A stretch of 21,814 nucleotides of DNA from Chara braunii (Eukaryota > Streptophyta > Charophyceae > Charales > Characeae), in the NCBI GenBank assembly GCA_003427395.1, contig BFEA01000088.1, forward strand, positions 1,776,058-1,797,871, in the 5' to 3' direction. The position numbers and the translations under genes are program-made. Positions 1 to 7,457 of this stretch are shown here, one piece after another. Below the pieces are notes generated by a model. That model did not search any database. It was not told the DNA's origin and was given only the letters and a program-made list of their open reading frames with translations. How positions within the stretch are numbered: the first letter of the stretch is position 1; each line of letters starts with the position of its first letter.

Positions 1-71
1 GGGATTTGAACCTGTACGCGGGCAATAAGAAGTCGCTATTTGGACCGGTACTTTCTGATTCACTTTGATCT

Positions 72-464
72 GTATTAGGACTAGTTTTTAGACGACGATA
101 CATTTGGTACTGTAGAAGCATTGATAGGGTTTTTTCGAATGCGGCTTGGGCTCCTCCATTGAGGTGATGTCTTGATGCTCGTAGAGTAGTATATAACTGT
201 AGAGTTAGCAAGTCATGTCACCGAAACGTAGGCCCTTGATGATCCTGGTTCTGGCGGCTAGGTGAAACCGGTAGGGTCATCGCCATGTCATTCTTCATGA
301 TATAATTTTAACAGTCGTGTTCGGGACATGGTCTTGTCGTCCTCTACTGGTTTATCCCCATCTCTTTCTCTCTTCCCCTTTTCTCTCCTCTCTCTCGTCA
401 ATTTCGTGTCACTGCATCTGTGTTTATGGTTGTTAACCGTTTGTCGGCTACGGCTTGACTGACT
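72..464 (+). repeat. PLE 5' repeat, copy 1 (pseudo-LTR candidate)
   Basis: This segment precedes ORF1 and recurs at 5650-6151 with high identity. Identity breaks sharply after the shared gcttga(c/a)tgac. The length difference (393 versus 502) is almost wholly a longer (CT)n tract in the second copy. PLEs commonly form head-to-tail copies that leave LTR-like direct repeats, so this may be a left pseudo-LTR or simply the 5' UTR. It contains the hammerhead-like hairpin at 213-300. Confidence 0.75.
213..300 (+). ncRNA. Hammerhead-ribozyme-like motif, copy 1 (degenerate core)
   Basis: Reading 5' to 3' there is ttgatga (236-242), a 5-bp stem II (cctgg with ctagg, one G-U), gaaa (264-267), a 2-bp stem III (cc/gg) and gtc ending at 278, the expected cleavage position. 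Flanking strands can pair as stem I (ggc/gcc, part of aacg, tcatg/catga). The core has T where the hammerhead needs C3, so this copy should be inactive. The pairs next to the core in stem I do not match, and a plain hairpin (gatgatcc with gggtcatc) competes. Confidence 0.25.
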
Positions 465-521
465 ATCATACACGGAGGAACTGCCGTAGAAATCGCACTA
501 CGTTTGAGTGACTCCGCAATC

Positions 522-1928
522 ATGGCTAGCAACAATCTGAACATCGAACCTAGGTCCTGCTACAACTGCGGTGAGAGAGGTCACATATCCCGTTTTTGTC
601 CATATCCAGATAGGAAGTTGAATAACCTTCAGCATGCTCCAGTGTCTTCTAATGTTCCTCTTATTACCCTTCCCTCCAACGACAACTCAAGAGTCGGGTC
701 TATCGCTCCTGTTTCCGCTTACTCTGACCATTCGAATGGAGGTGGTTGGCTGGGCAAGCGCGTGTATTCACTGGAAGAATGAGTAGCTAAGATTAGTGAA
801 GGACACGAAGCCGAAGAAGCGAAGGAGAAGGCTAGGAAAGAAGAAGAAGAACGGAAGAAACGTCAACAGGAAGAAGAAGACCGATTGTTACGGGATGAAA
901 AGGAGAGAGAGGAGTTCCAGCGCTCCATCAAACAGGAGTTATCGGAGAGCTTGAACAAGGTGTATACAGCTATTGACGGCAAGAAGGGTGGGAACTCTGA
1001 CGAGGTGGGGAAACTCAAGGAAATTGTCGAAGGTTTGCATTAGAAACTCAAAGAAGCAAGCACTTCCTCTGATGCAGCAACGCACGACTCGACCGAACTA
1101 TCGCGGCTTCGACGGGAGCAGTCGGAGATGAAGGCCAATTCGGATCGACGAATGTAGGCATTGGAAGAAGTTGTGTTGGCACTGCAAAGGCAGTGCGAGG
1201 AGGCTGAGGCCACAGCTGAACGCTGGAAAGCCGAGGCGCTTCGACCAGGTAACAAGCGCGACAGTATTGCGGTGGGTACTACTCCTATGATGCAAGCTCG
1301 AGTGAGAATCCGTACGGGTGGGAATGAGTCTCCAAAGGCGCATGTTGAGACTCCACGGCGACACGTGGAAATTGATCTGAAAGGTATCGCAGAGCGTCAT
1401 CAGGCTGAAGTGGAAGCGCTGCAGACACTACGTATCAATGAGATGAATGCACAGAGGGAATCAGAGTCTGAGGTTGAGAAACTCAAGGAGGCGTTGGCTA
1501 GATTAGAGATGGAAAAAAGAACGGCTACGCGTGGAACTAACTTGAAGACGAGACTTGATGAAGCAGCTACGAATAAGGAGAGGACGAACGGCGTTACTGA
1601 GGGTGGTGGGGGTACCTCTGCGCAAAAGGATAAGGACAAAGATATGAACCAGGCTGCTGAATCTGTAGACCGATATGCTTTTGTTCGGGCCAATCGCAAA
1701 GACCTGCGCGGAAAGAACAAAGAGTTCGTGATTAAGATATGCGAGAAGGAAGGTGTTAATTACACTACACTTGATCCTACAAAGGAGGCGATCGTACAGG
1801 CGCGGGCGGCCAAAACGTTTGATGATGACGCAAGAAGAGAGAGGAAAGGTAAGGATGTAGCCACCGTGTCGATCTCTGATGACGTAGCCGGACCTGTGAA
1901 TGATCAGGATGAGTCGGCCGCTTCTTAG
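522..1928 (+). pseudogene. PLE ORF1: Gag-like CCHC zinc-knuckle and coiled-coil protein, three in-frame stops
   Basis: One frame runs from ATG 522 to TAG 1926-1928 (about 468 codons). It is interrupted at TGA 780-782, TAG 1041-1043 and TAG 1155-1157, with no frameshift. A retroviral-type knuckle, C-x2-C-x4-H-x4-C, lies at residues 13-26 (CYNCGERGHISRFC). A Lys/Glu/Arg-rich coiled coil follows (about 790-1200), then a second charged coiled coil (about 1380-1540). Near the C-terminus, about 1690-1810, a short helical segment (DLRGKNKEFVIKICEKEG) faintly resembles a SAP-type DNA-binding motif; this is a guess. Gag-like proteins bind element RNA and form ribonucleoprotein particles, which is the inferred role here. 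Each stop is one C-to-T change from CGA or CAG. The ORF2 reading frame overlaps its 3' end in the -1 frame. ATG 522 is the first Met after an upstream in-frame stop at 456-458. Confidence 0.75.
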
Positions 1929-4921
1929 TATCTTTCCCGGACACGGCTTTGCTATGGGAAGTAATACGTCTTTGCTGTAGAATTCGCTCGTTTTCTCCCC
2001 ACCTCCTAAGGAATGGTGCCATCTGTGTAGTCTTTTCTCTTGCTTTTTGTGGTCTGATTGTCGATGGGCAGATTGCGTGGGGATCTAAATTGCGCCCGTT
2101 TATTATTGATGGGCTCTCGCGGTCGGTGGTTGATTCTGATTCATGGAAGGGACCTGTTGTATATGCGTTGGTGTCACCATGGACAAGGCACATGTATATG
2201 AGGAGTACGGGTAGGGATGTGCATACCAGATGGAAGAAACATGTCTATCGTGCGTGTCAGTCTGAGATTAGTGGTAAAAGTAGGAGGGATGAGAAGTTAT
2301 ACAGGTGACTTCGATGTTGTGGAGTGCATACGTATACCATCGTACCACTGTGTAGGTGTCAGCCGGATAATTTGTTGGAGACAGAAAGGTATTTTATCAG
2401 ACTATTATCACCAGCTTTAAACATGCGAGATAGACCGAAACGCACAAGGAAGGCACAACCGGGGTTATGAGAGCGGTTGCGAAGAAAAGGGAAATAGTCA
2501 AACGATGGAACTAATGAGGGCAGGGATGGACACGGAAAGGGATCGTTGGTGATATTCCATTCTAGCGTGGGGATCGTATCGGGTAGTCTTCTGAAGATTC
2601 TTGAACACTGTCGCACGAACTCCATCCATCGCTTGGTGGTTACTTATGTTGGTGGGGAAAAGCTTGTAGATAGATGGAAGGTGTTGAAAAGGCTGTACGG
2701 GGGAAGTTTGTTGTCTTGTACGCTGGGTTGTCTTGAGTTACAACATGCTCGAGGGTGGCTGAAAGGAAACCTTACATTGACGTTTGAATCAGTGGCTCCA
2801 TTCCCGAGTCGATCTTTAGCCTTGAAACCACTGCTCGTCGAATTTTTAGGTAATCCTAAGAGCAGGGCACTTTTGAAGGTGTGGGGATTGGAAAAATGTA
2901 TCACCGCTTACACTGCTGTCCGCACTTTCAGTGAGAAATGATCGACGTTCAGACTTCGTTGCTTGTTATCTCAAAGTATTTTGGTGAGGTTTGGGATACA
3001 TGTGAGGAGGAGATTGGTGTGCAAGGTGGTTTATGATGACTCGATTTTTAAATCTAAGGTTAGACAGGCTTGCTCTGCTATTATTGCTTCGCTGGACATT
3101 GCCGACGGATGGAAAGGAATGTTAGTTAGACGACTACGAGTGGTTTGGTGTCGGAATCGGAATATTGGTGACTATATCCATAATTATAGGAGTGTTGCAA
3201 AAGAGAAGGTGGCTGTATGTACATGGCAAGAATGTGACCAATCACTACCTAGACAGGGGGGACATGTTGCCTTTCGGATCAATGGCGTACATCTGTTTCC
3301 TCCATGGATGAATAACTCGAAGAACATTCTTCGTTCCAGTAATCGTCGCGCTTTTTCAAATCTGCGTTCACAGATTTTGACCGCTTTCTCTTCACATCCT
3401 TCCATTCCTGAGTTTGATTCTGGATTACTGACCAAAGAGTTAGTTGGGAGCTGTTTTTTGGAGTACAGAAGGGAAAGCCGAGTGTTGGGAACCACAGGTA
3501 AGACGATTAATGTAGATGACTTAACTCCTTGGCTACCCCTCCTGGAAGGACTTGTCTGCTCCCCTATTGATCATAATCCCGGAGACACGTCCGCCTGCTG
3601 TCCGTTGATTTATAAGAAAGGTATGACCAAACTCTTTTTGGAGAATCCATCTTTTGAGCCGGTGTTGGGGGAGAAATTGGACATTCTAAAAGCAGGTTTT
3701 GAAACTTACTCGAGTCTGGGTCTGCAACGAGTGAGCAAATGGAAGAAGGATGGTGATATTGGGTGCTCTTACTGCATTCCCAAGCACAAGGACGTCGGGA
3801 AGTGGCGTCCCATCTGCCCGTCATACATGGAATGTTCTGCAAAAGGGGGATCGACTGTTTCGAAAACTGTGAACTGTATGTTATGGGGACTTCCCAAGGA
3901 GTCTAACCTCAATCTGCGAAGTGCATGTGATCCGGTTAGGAAAGTGAATGCGATCAATGGTGAACTGCGCAAGGGAGATGGATTACTTGGGGCTTCATTT
4001 GATGTCAAAGAAATGTTCTCACACTTGCCACATCAGTCCATTTTGGGTGCGCTGGCATGGGTTATCGATTTCTGGCGAGATAAAGGTGTGAGAGGTGTCT
4101 CTGTGGTGAAGCAGGGCAAGGGAGCTAAGTTAATTAAAGGGAGTGTTGAACCTGGATGACATTTTGTCTCGTTGGAGCTGATTTTTTCGTTCATTAAGTT
4201 TGAACTCGAGCATACGTTTGTGTCGGCACATGGGAGAATTTTTAGGCAGACGGTGGGGATTCCTATGGGGAAGTCTACGAGCCCAGTTGTCGCATGTCTG
4301 CTTTGCTCTTACAATGAATTTCTCTTTTTGTCGAGTTTAGGCGCGGATAGGAGTCTGTTTCGAGGTTTTCGATTGGTTGATGACGTTTCTGTTTTTGTCA
4401 TTGTTAGGAAAAAGGGATTGACTGTAAAGGAAGCCAAGGCTCTGCTGGGTTGTTTCTCAGGTTGTTATGATGAGAACTTTGTCCTTGAAAGGACTGATAA
4501 TGGAAATCTGTGGAGTTATCTCGAGTGCTTGTTGGGGATAGAAGGTGACGAATCGGGTATTGTCTGCGTACCTGGCATCAAGAATCAGGCTGATGTACAT
4601 CTAGGGGAACACCTCACCTTTCAAAACAGTCAGGATTTTTCATCCTTTTCGAGTCGTCAACAGAAGTGAGCAGTCATTTCGTCGTTTCTTCATCGCACCA
4701 GATTAAACGCAAGTCAGGAAAAGTTTGCTTTCCCGCTGTTATTGACGTTGAAATGTAAACTGAGAGTACGGGGATATCCGGATTCTATTTTTGATCGAGC
4801 ACTTGTGAATTTCTTGTAGAAAACACGGAGGGCTATGGGGACAATGGGTGCCGCTACTAACCAGGTGGGATCGTTTTGTTACGAAGGGGTCATCGTTTTT
4901 GCCCTCGCTTTAGGGGGTTGA
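1913..4921 (+). pseudogene. PLE ORF2: N-terminal GIY-YIG endonuclease plus reverse transcriptase, seven in-frame stops
   Basis: A single frame is maintained from 1913 to TGA 4919-4921. It is broken by TGA 2306, TGA 2468, TAG 2495, TGA 2939, TGA 4157, TGA 4667 and TAG 4817, all without indels. GIY-YIG lies at about 2156-2430: VYALVSP for GIY (Tyr at 2162), MYMRSTG for YIG (2192), the RW..H stretch, a catalytic Glu candidate in LLETERYFI (2378) and a closing PALN. A linker with C-x4-C (3218-3235) lies where Naiad/Chlamys elements carry a CxC motif. RT: YCIPKHKDVGKWRPI (about 3770), motif A FDVKEMF with Asp at 4001, motif B GIPMGKSTSP (about 4256), motif C LVDD (4373-4384), and a thumb region to about 4830. 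The protein would nick target DNA and prime reverse transcription there. The first in-frame ATG is at 2192, inside the nuclease, so the start is unresolved. If 4919 is itself a decayed codon, the frame ends at TAA 4970. Confidence 0.85.
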
Positions 4922-5200
4922 GCTGCGAGATTGACTGGAACGGACGAAGGACGAATGTTAACTAGGGGGTAATTTTGAGGAGTGGTATACCGTTACATAT
5001 TTACCGGGGGGTATATTCTTGAAGTGTCGGGTATTATGAGTAAGTGTTGGGTGGACTCGAGTTGGAACATGTTCTAAGTCACTGAGTTTCGAACGGAGGA
5101 ATTTTTTTTTTTTGGATTTTGTGGGACGATTCTCGAGGATTCATACCGGGGTATTGGTTAAGGCTGTGAATGTAGACCCATTCCTGGTATGGTACGGTAG
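4922..5200 (+). other. PLE 3' non-coding region up to the first adapter
   Basis: No coding potential is recognised. It contains a 12-T run (5102-5113). Part of it (5030-5144) is repeated exactly at 5367-5481 between adapter copies. Its real 3' boundary is hidden by the artefact that begins at 5201. Confidence 0.55.
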
Positions 5201-5238
5201 CTGTCTCTTATACACATCTAGATGTGTATAAGAGACAG
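5201..5238. other. Nextera mate-pair junction adapter (Tn5 mosaic-end palindrome), copy 1
   Basis: The 19-bp Tn5 mosaic end CTGTCTCTTATACACATCT is followed directly by its reverse complement, giving a 38-bp perfect palindrome. This is the circularisation junction of Nextera mate-pair libraries and is not expected in a natural genome. It marks a false join in the assembly. Confidence 0.97.
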
Positions 5239-5328
5239 GTATGTTATGGGGACTTCCCAAGGAGTCTAACCTCAATCTGCGAAGTGCATGTGATCCGGTT
5301 AGGAAAGTGAATGCGATCAATGGTGAAC
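5239..5328 (+). repeat. Exact 90-bp copy of PLE RT segment 3876-3965
   Basis: All 90 bases match 3876-3965, and both ends abut adapter sequence. The natural reading is a mate-pair fragment end assembled into the contig, not a genomic duplication. Confidence 0.93.
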
Positions 5329-5366
5329 CTGTCTCTTATACACATCTAGATGTGTATAAGAGACAG
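5329..5366. other. Nextera mate-pair junction adapter, copy 2
   Basis: A complete 38-bp mosaic-end palindrome identical to 5201-5238. It separates an RT fragment from a 3'-region fragment of the PLE. Confidence 0.97.
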
Positions 5367-5481
5367 GGTATTATGAGTAAGTGTTGGGTGGACTCGAGTT
5401 GGAACATGTTCTAAGTCACTGAGTTTCGAACGGAGGAATTTTTTTTTTTTGGATTTTGTGGGACGATTCTCGAGGATTCAT
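5367..5481 (+). repeat. Exact 115-bp copy of PLE 3' segment 5030-5144
   Basis: Matches 5030-5144 including the 12-T run. It lies between a complete and a partial adapter, so it is best read as an assembled library fragment. Confidence 0.92.
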
Positions 5482-5497
5482 CACATCTAGATGTGTA
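5482..5497. other. Partial Nextera junction adapter
   Basis: The 16-bp centre of the junction palindrome (cacatctagatgtgta) remains, with both outer ends lost. It joins a PLE 3' fragment directly to a 5'-repeat fragment, as an error-trimmed chimeric read would. Confidence 0.88.
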
Positions 5498-5500
5498 AAA

Positions 5501-5605
5501 AGGACTAGTTTTTAGACGATGATACATTTGGTACTGTAGAAGCATTGATAGGGTTTTTTCAAATGCGGCTTTGGCTCCTCCATTGAGGTGATGTCTTGAT
5601 GCTCG
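5501..5605 (+). repeat. Copy of PLE 5'-repeat segment 77-181
   Basis: Near-identical to 77-181. It shares the variants tttcaaatgcggctttgg with the copy at 5650 onward, so it probably derives from that copy or another family member. It lies between partial and complete adapter sequence. Confidence 0.88.
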
Positions 5606-5611
5606 CACAGC

Positions 5612-5649
5612 CTGTCTCTTATACACATCTAGATGTGTATAAGAGACAG
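5612..5649. other. Nextera mate-pair junction adapter, copy 3
   Basis: A complete 38-bp mosaic-end palindrome immediately before the second full copy of the PLE 5' repeat. It makes the adjacency of the PLE body and the second repeat unproven. Confidence 0.97.
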
Positions 5650-5790
5650 GTATTAGGACTAGTTTTTAGACGACGATACATTTGGTACTGTAGAAGCATT
5701 GATAGGGTTTTTTCAAATGCGGCTTTGGCTCCTCCATTGAGGTGATGTCTTGATGCTCGTAGAGTAGTATATAACTATAGAGTTAGCAAG

Positions 5791-5878
5791 TCATGTCACC
5801 AAAACGTTGGCCCCTGATGATCCTGGTTGTGGTGGCCAGCTGAAACCGGTAGGGTCATCGCCATGTCGTTCTTCATGA
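5791..5878 (+). ncRNA. Hammerhead-ribozyme-like motif, copy 2 (canonical core bases)
   Basis: Core order is CUGAUGA (5814-5820), a stem II hairpin (ctgg/ccag), GAAA (5842-5845), a short stem III (cc/gg with a 5-nt loop) and GUC (5854-5856) at the expected cleavage site. Outer strands pair as an interrupted stem I: ggc/gcc, aacg/cgtt and tcatg/catga. Very short stem III is typical of PLE hammerheads. Against it, the first stem I pairs next to the core are not Watson-Crick, the pair closing stem II next to the core is U-U, and a simple competing hairpin exists. Naiad/Chlamys PLEs are reported to lack canonical hammerheads. Confidence 0.35.
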
Positions 5879-5954
5879 TATAATTTTAACAGTCGTGTTC
5901 GGGACATGGCCTTGTCGTCCTCTACTGATTTATCCCCATCTCTTTCTCTCTTCC

Positions 5955-5958
<4 letters not shown>

Positions 5959-6017
<59 letters not shown>

Positions 6018-6018
6018 N

Positions 6019-6084
<66 letters not shown>
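5959..6084. repeat. (CT)n microsatellite with an assembly N
   Basis: About 126 bp of CT repeat lies inside the second PLE 5' repeat, where copy 1 has only a short CT-rich tract. Sequence on both sides is homologous between copies, so the tract expanded in place. The N at 6018 shows the length was not resolved. Serine/leucine-repeat reading frames here are meaningless. Confidence 0.95.
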
Positions 6085-6087
<3 letters not shown>

Positions 6088-6151
6088 AATTTCGTGTCAC
6101 TGCATCTGTGTTTATGGTTGTTAACCGTCTGTCGGCTACAGCTTGAATGAC

Positions 6152-7413
6152 GATTCCGGCGCGCAGCGGAACACGACCTGCCCCCCGCGGGCCCACCGCA
6201 CTTAAGGGGTTGGATTATTTTTTACGCCAAGGAATTAAAACTGTCTTATCTCAGACGATTTAGCGCATCATGCGTGAGATGCAAGAGTTTCGAATGGGTA
6301 TCATTCTTTGCTTCGGGCCGAATGGTTTTCAGCCCAGCATAGTCAATCTCAGATCATAATTTGTGATTGAATGTGGCCCTGATTATGAGCAGATACATAC
6401 TCTCAGGTCGCGTTGGATGTCTTCTTGTTTGTCTTTGAAGCCGTGGCGTGTGCTTAGTAGTCACTGGGCCGCTGTGAATGCGTGGAAAATTTTGCGAGTA
6501 AAATGCACTCGGGTTTCCGACTTGTGGTCATCGATTCCTGAGTCGTCACATTGATCGGACCTCAAACACTTGTCCTTTCGAGAAGGCGCGACAAAAAAAA
6601 AAAAAAAAGGGAACTGCAGGGGAGCGCAGGCCCTGCCACTCAAGAGACTACCGCCCCCCCCAAGGCTCAGTTGAAATACAGACCCAAGGCTCACTTGGAA
6701 ATACAGACCAAAGTTCAAATCTGGATGCAACCACACGAAGAGTGTAAATATGCTCTGAATTGCCTGGGGCCGGTCAGTCCAGTGCTCATATCTCAAGACC
6801 GTTTGCCACCGCCTGTACTGGGGTCAACTATTGGCCGCGACAAAAAACAGAGTAGAAACGTTCCTAGTGGGATGAATTTGGGAGCTCGCGTAGTGGCCCT
6901 TACAATATTCTAAAATCGTGGCTTGTTTACGGGCACGACTTCGGGGAGCACTGGTGGTTTAAAGTTTAAACGACCAATCAATCCAGATATGCACAGTGGA
7001 AGCTCGAAATACACAGAGAAGTGAGAAACGAATTTCAATTCTGCAATTCCTCGTCCTCATCCAATCAATCCAGAGTACTTGTTCGAAGAATCACAACCGC
7101 GTTTACGACGACCCCGACCAACCAAAAACAAGTGTTCAGCGAAGTATGCAGGAGTCTTCTCCTTCCTCCTCGCCATCCACGTACCCCTGGCTATGGCTGC
7201 CATAGCAGCAGTTACCCCACAGCTGTCGCAACGTGCCAATCTGAACCAGCAACCCCAATGATAGCAGCACCAGCTCAGCGCCTGCAAGGAAGTGCAGCAC
7301 TGGAAGTCCTGATGAAGTAGGAGACAACCGATCTAGCAGTTCGAAGAAGATGAAGTTCCTCGTGAGGAGGAACAGCAGATATGGCTGCCAAGTGGAAAAT
7401 GGCAGCGCAACAT
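6152..7413. other. Intergenic or intronic region without a recognisable gene
   Basis: Short open frames occur on both strands but none resembles a known family. Visible structure: a GC-rich start (6152-6200), an A16 run (6593-6608), an imperfect 24-bp tandem pair (6662-6710) and a 14-bp direct repeat ccaatcaatccaga at 6974 and 7061. If the gene at 7414-8643 continues, its introns and later exons would lie here on the minus strand, but I could not identify one. Confidence 0.5.
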
Positions 7414-7457
7414 TCAGCCTTTTCCTTTCCCCCTCGAAGAAGATGAAGTTCCTCGTG
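7341..7457. repeat. 24-bp direct repeat pair at the 3' end of the SURF1 reading frame
   Basis: The same 24 bases (starting tcgaagaagatgaagttc) occur at 7341-7364 and 7434-7457. The second copy lies in the Ser-rich tail of the SURF1 frame; the first lies beyond its stop. It looks like a local slipped duplication in GAA-rich DNA. Confidence 0.8.

Larger units (their letters stand above)
72..5200 (+). mobile_element. Penelope-like retroelement with N-terminal GIY-YIG (Chlamys/Naiad-like), decayed
   Basis: The element runs from a 5' repeat, through a Gag-like ORF1 (522-1928), to an ORF2 (1913-4921) whose GIY-YIG nuclease precedes the reverse transcriptase. Canonical EN+ Penelope elements have the nuclease at the C-terminus. 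The permuted order is known for the Naiad/Chlamys clade of PLEs, whose Chlamys branch occurs in green algae, spike mosses and slime molds. The RT motifs (GIPMG followed by SP, and LVDD in motif C) are PLE-like. Both ORFs stay in one frame over their whole length but contain ten stop codons, so this copy is inactive unless the stops are recoded. The left edge (72) is where the repeat shared with 5650 begins; the true 5' end may lie further left. The right edge is set by the first adapter artefact, so the real 3' end is unknown. Confidence 0.82.
5650..6151 (+). repeat. PLE 5' repeat, copy 2
   Basis: Homologous to 72-464 from the first base after the adapter to gcttgaatgac, then it diverges completely. 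It keeps a better hammerhead-like core than copy 1 and carries a long (CT)n expansion containing an N. It could be a right pseudo-LTR, the start of a truncated second element, or a separate locus joined by mis-assembly. Confidence 0.8.

Noticed and set aside
1-18. tRNA T-arm or Pol III B-box-like word on the minus strand (ggttcaaatccc)
   Set aside because: No matching acceptor, D-arm or anticodon arm follows within tRNA distance; an isolated word at the window edge.
780-4669. TGA codons in the PLE as selenocysteine, as reported for some Naiad elements
   Set aside because: TAG stops occur alongside, the contexts fit Arg (CGA) better than Cys, and no SECIS-like element was recognised. Decay is simpler.
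4600-4720. Two compensating frameshifts near the end of the PLE RT
   Set aside because: Reading straight through TGA 4667 gives a continuous, family-like sequence, so a single stop explains it better.
5411-5626. 71-codon minus-strand ORF
   Set aside because: It is read through adapter palindromes and copied PLE fragments; an artefact.
5895-6146. Ser/Leu-repeat ORFs on the plus strand
   Set aside because: Translation of the (CT)n microsatellite through an N.
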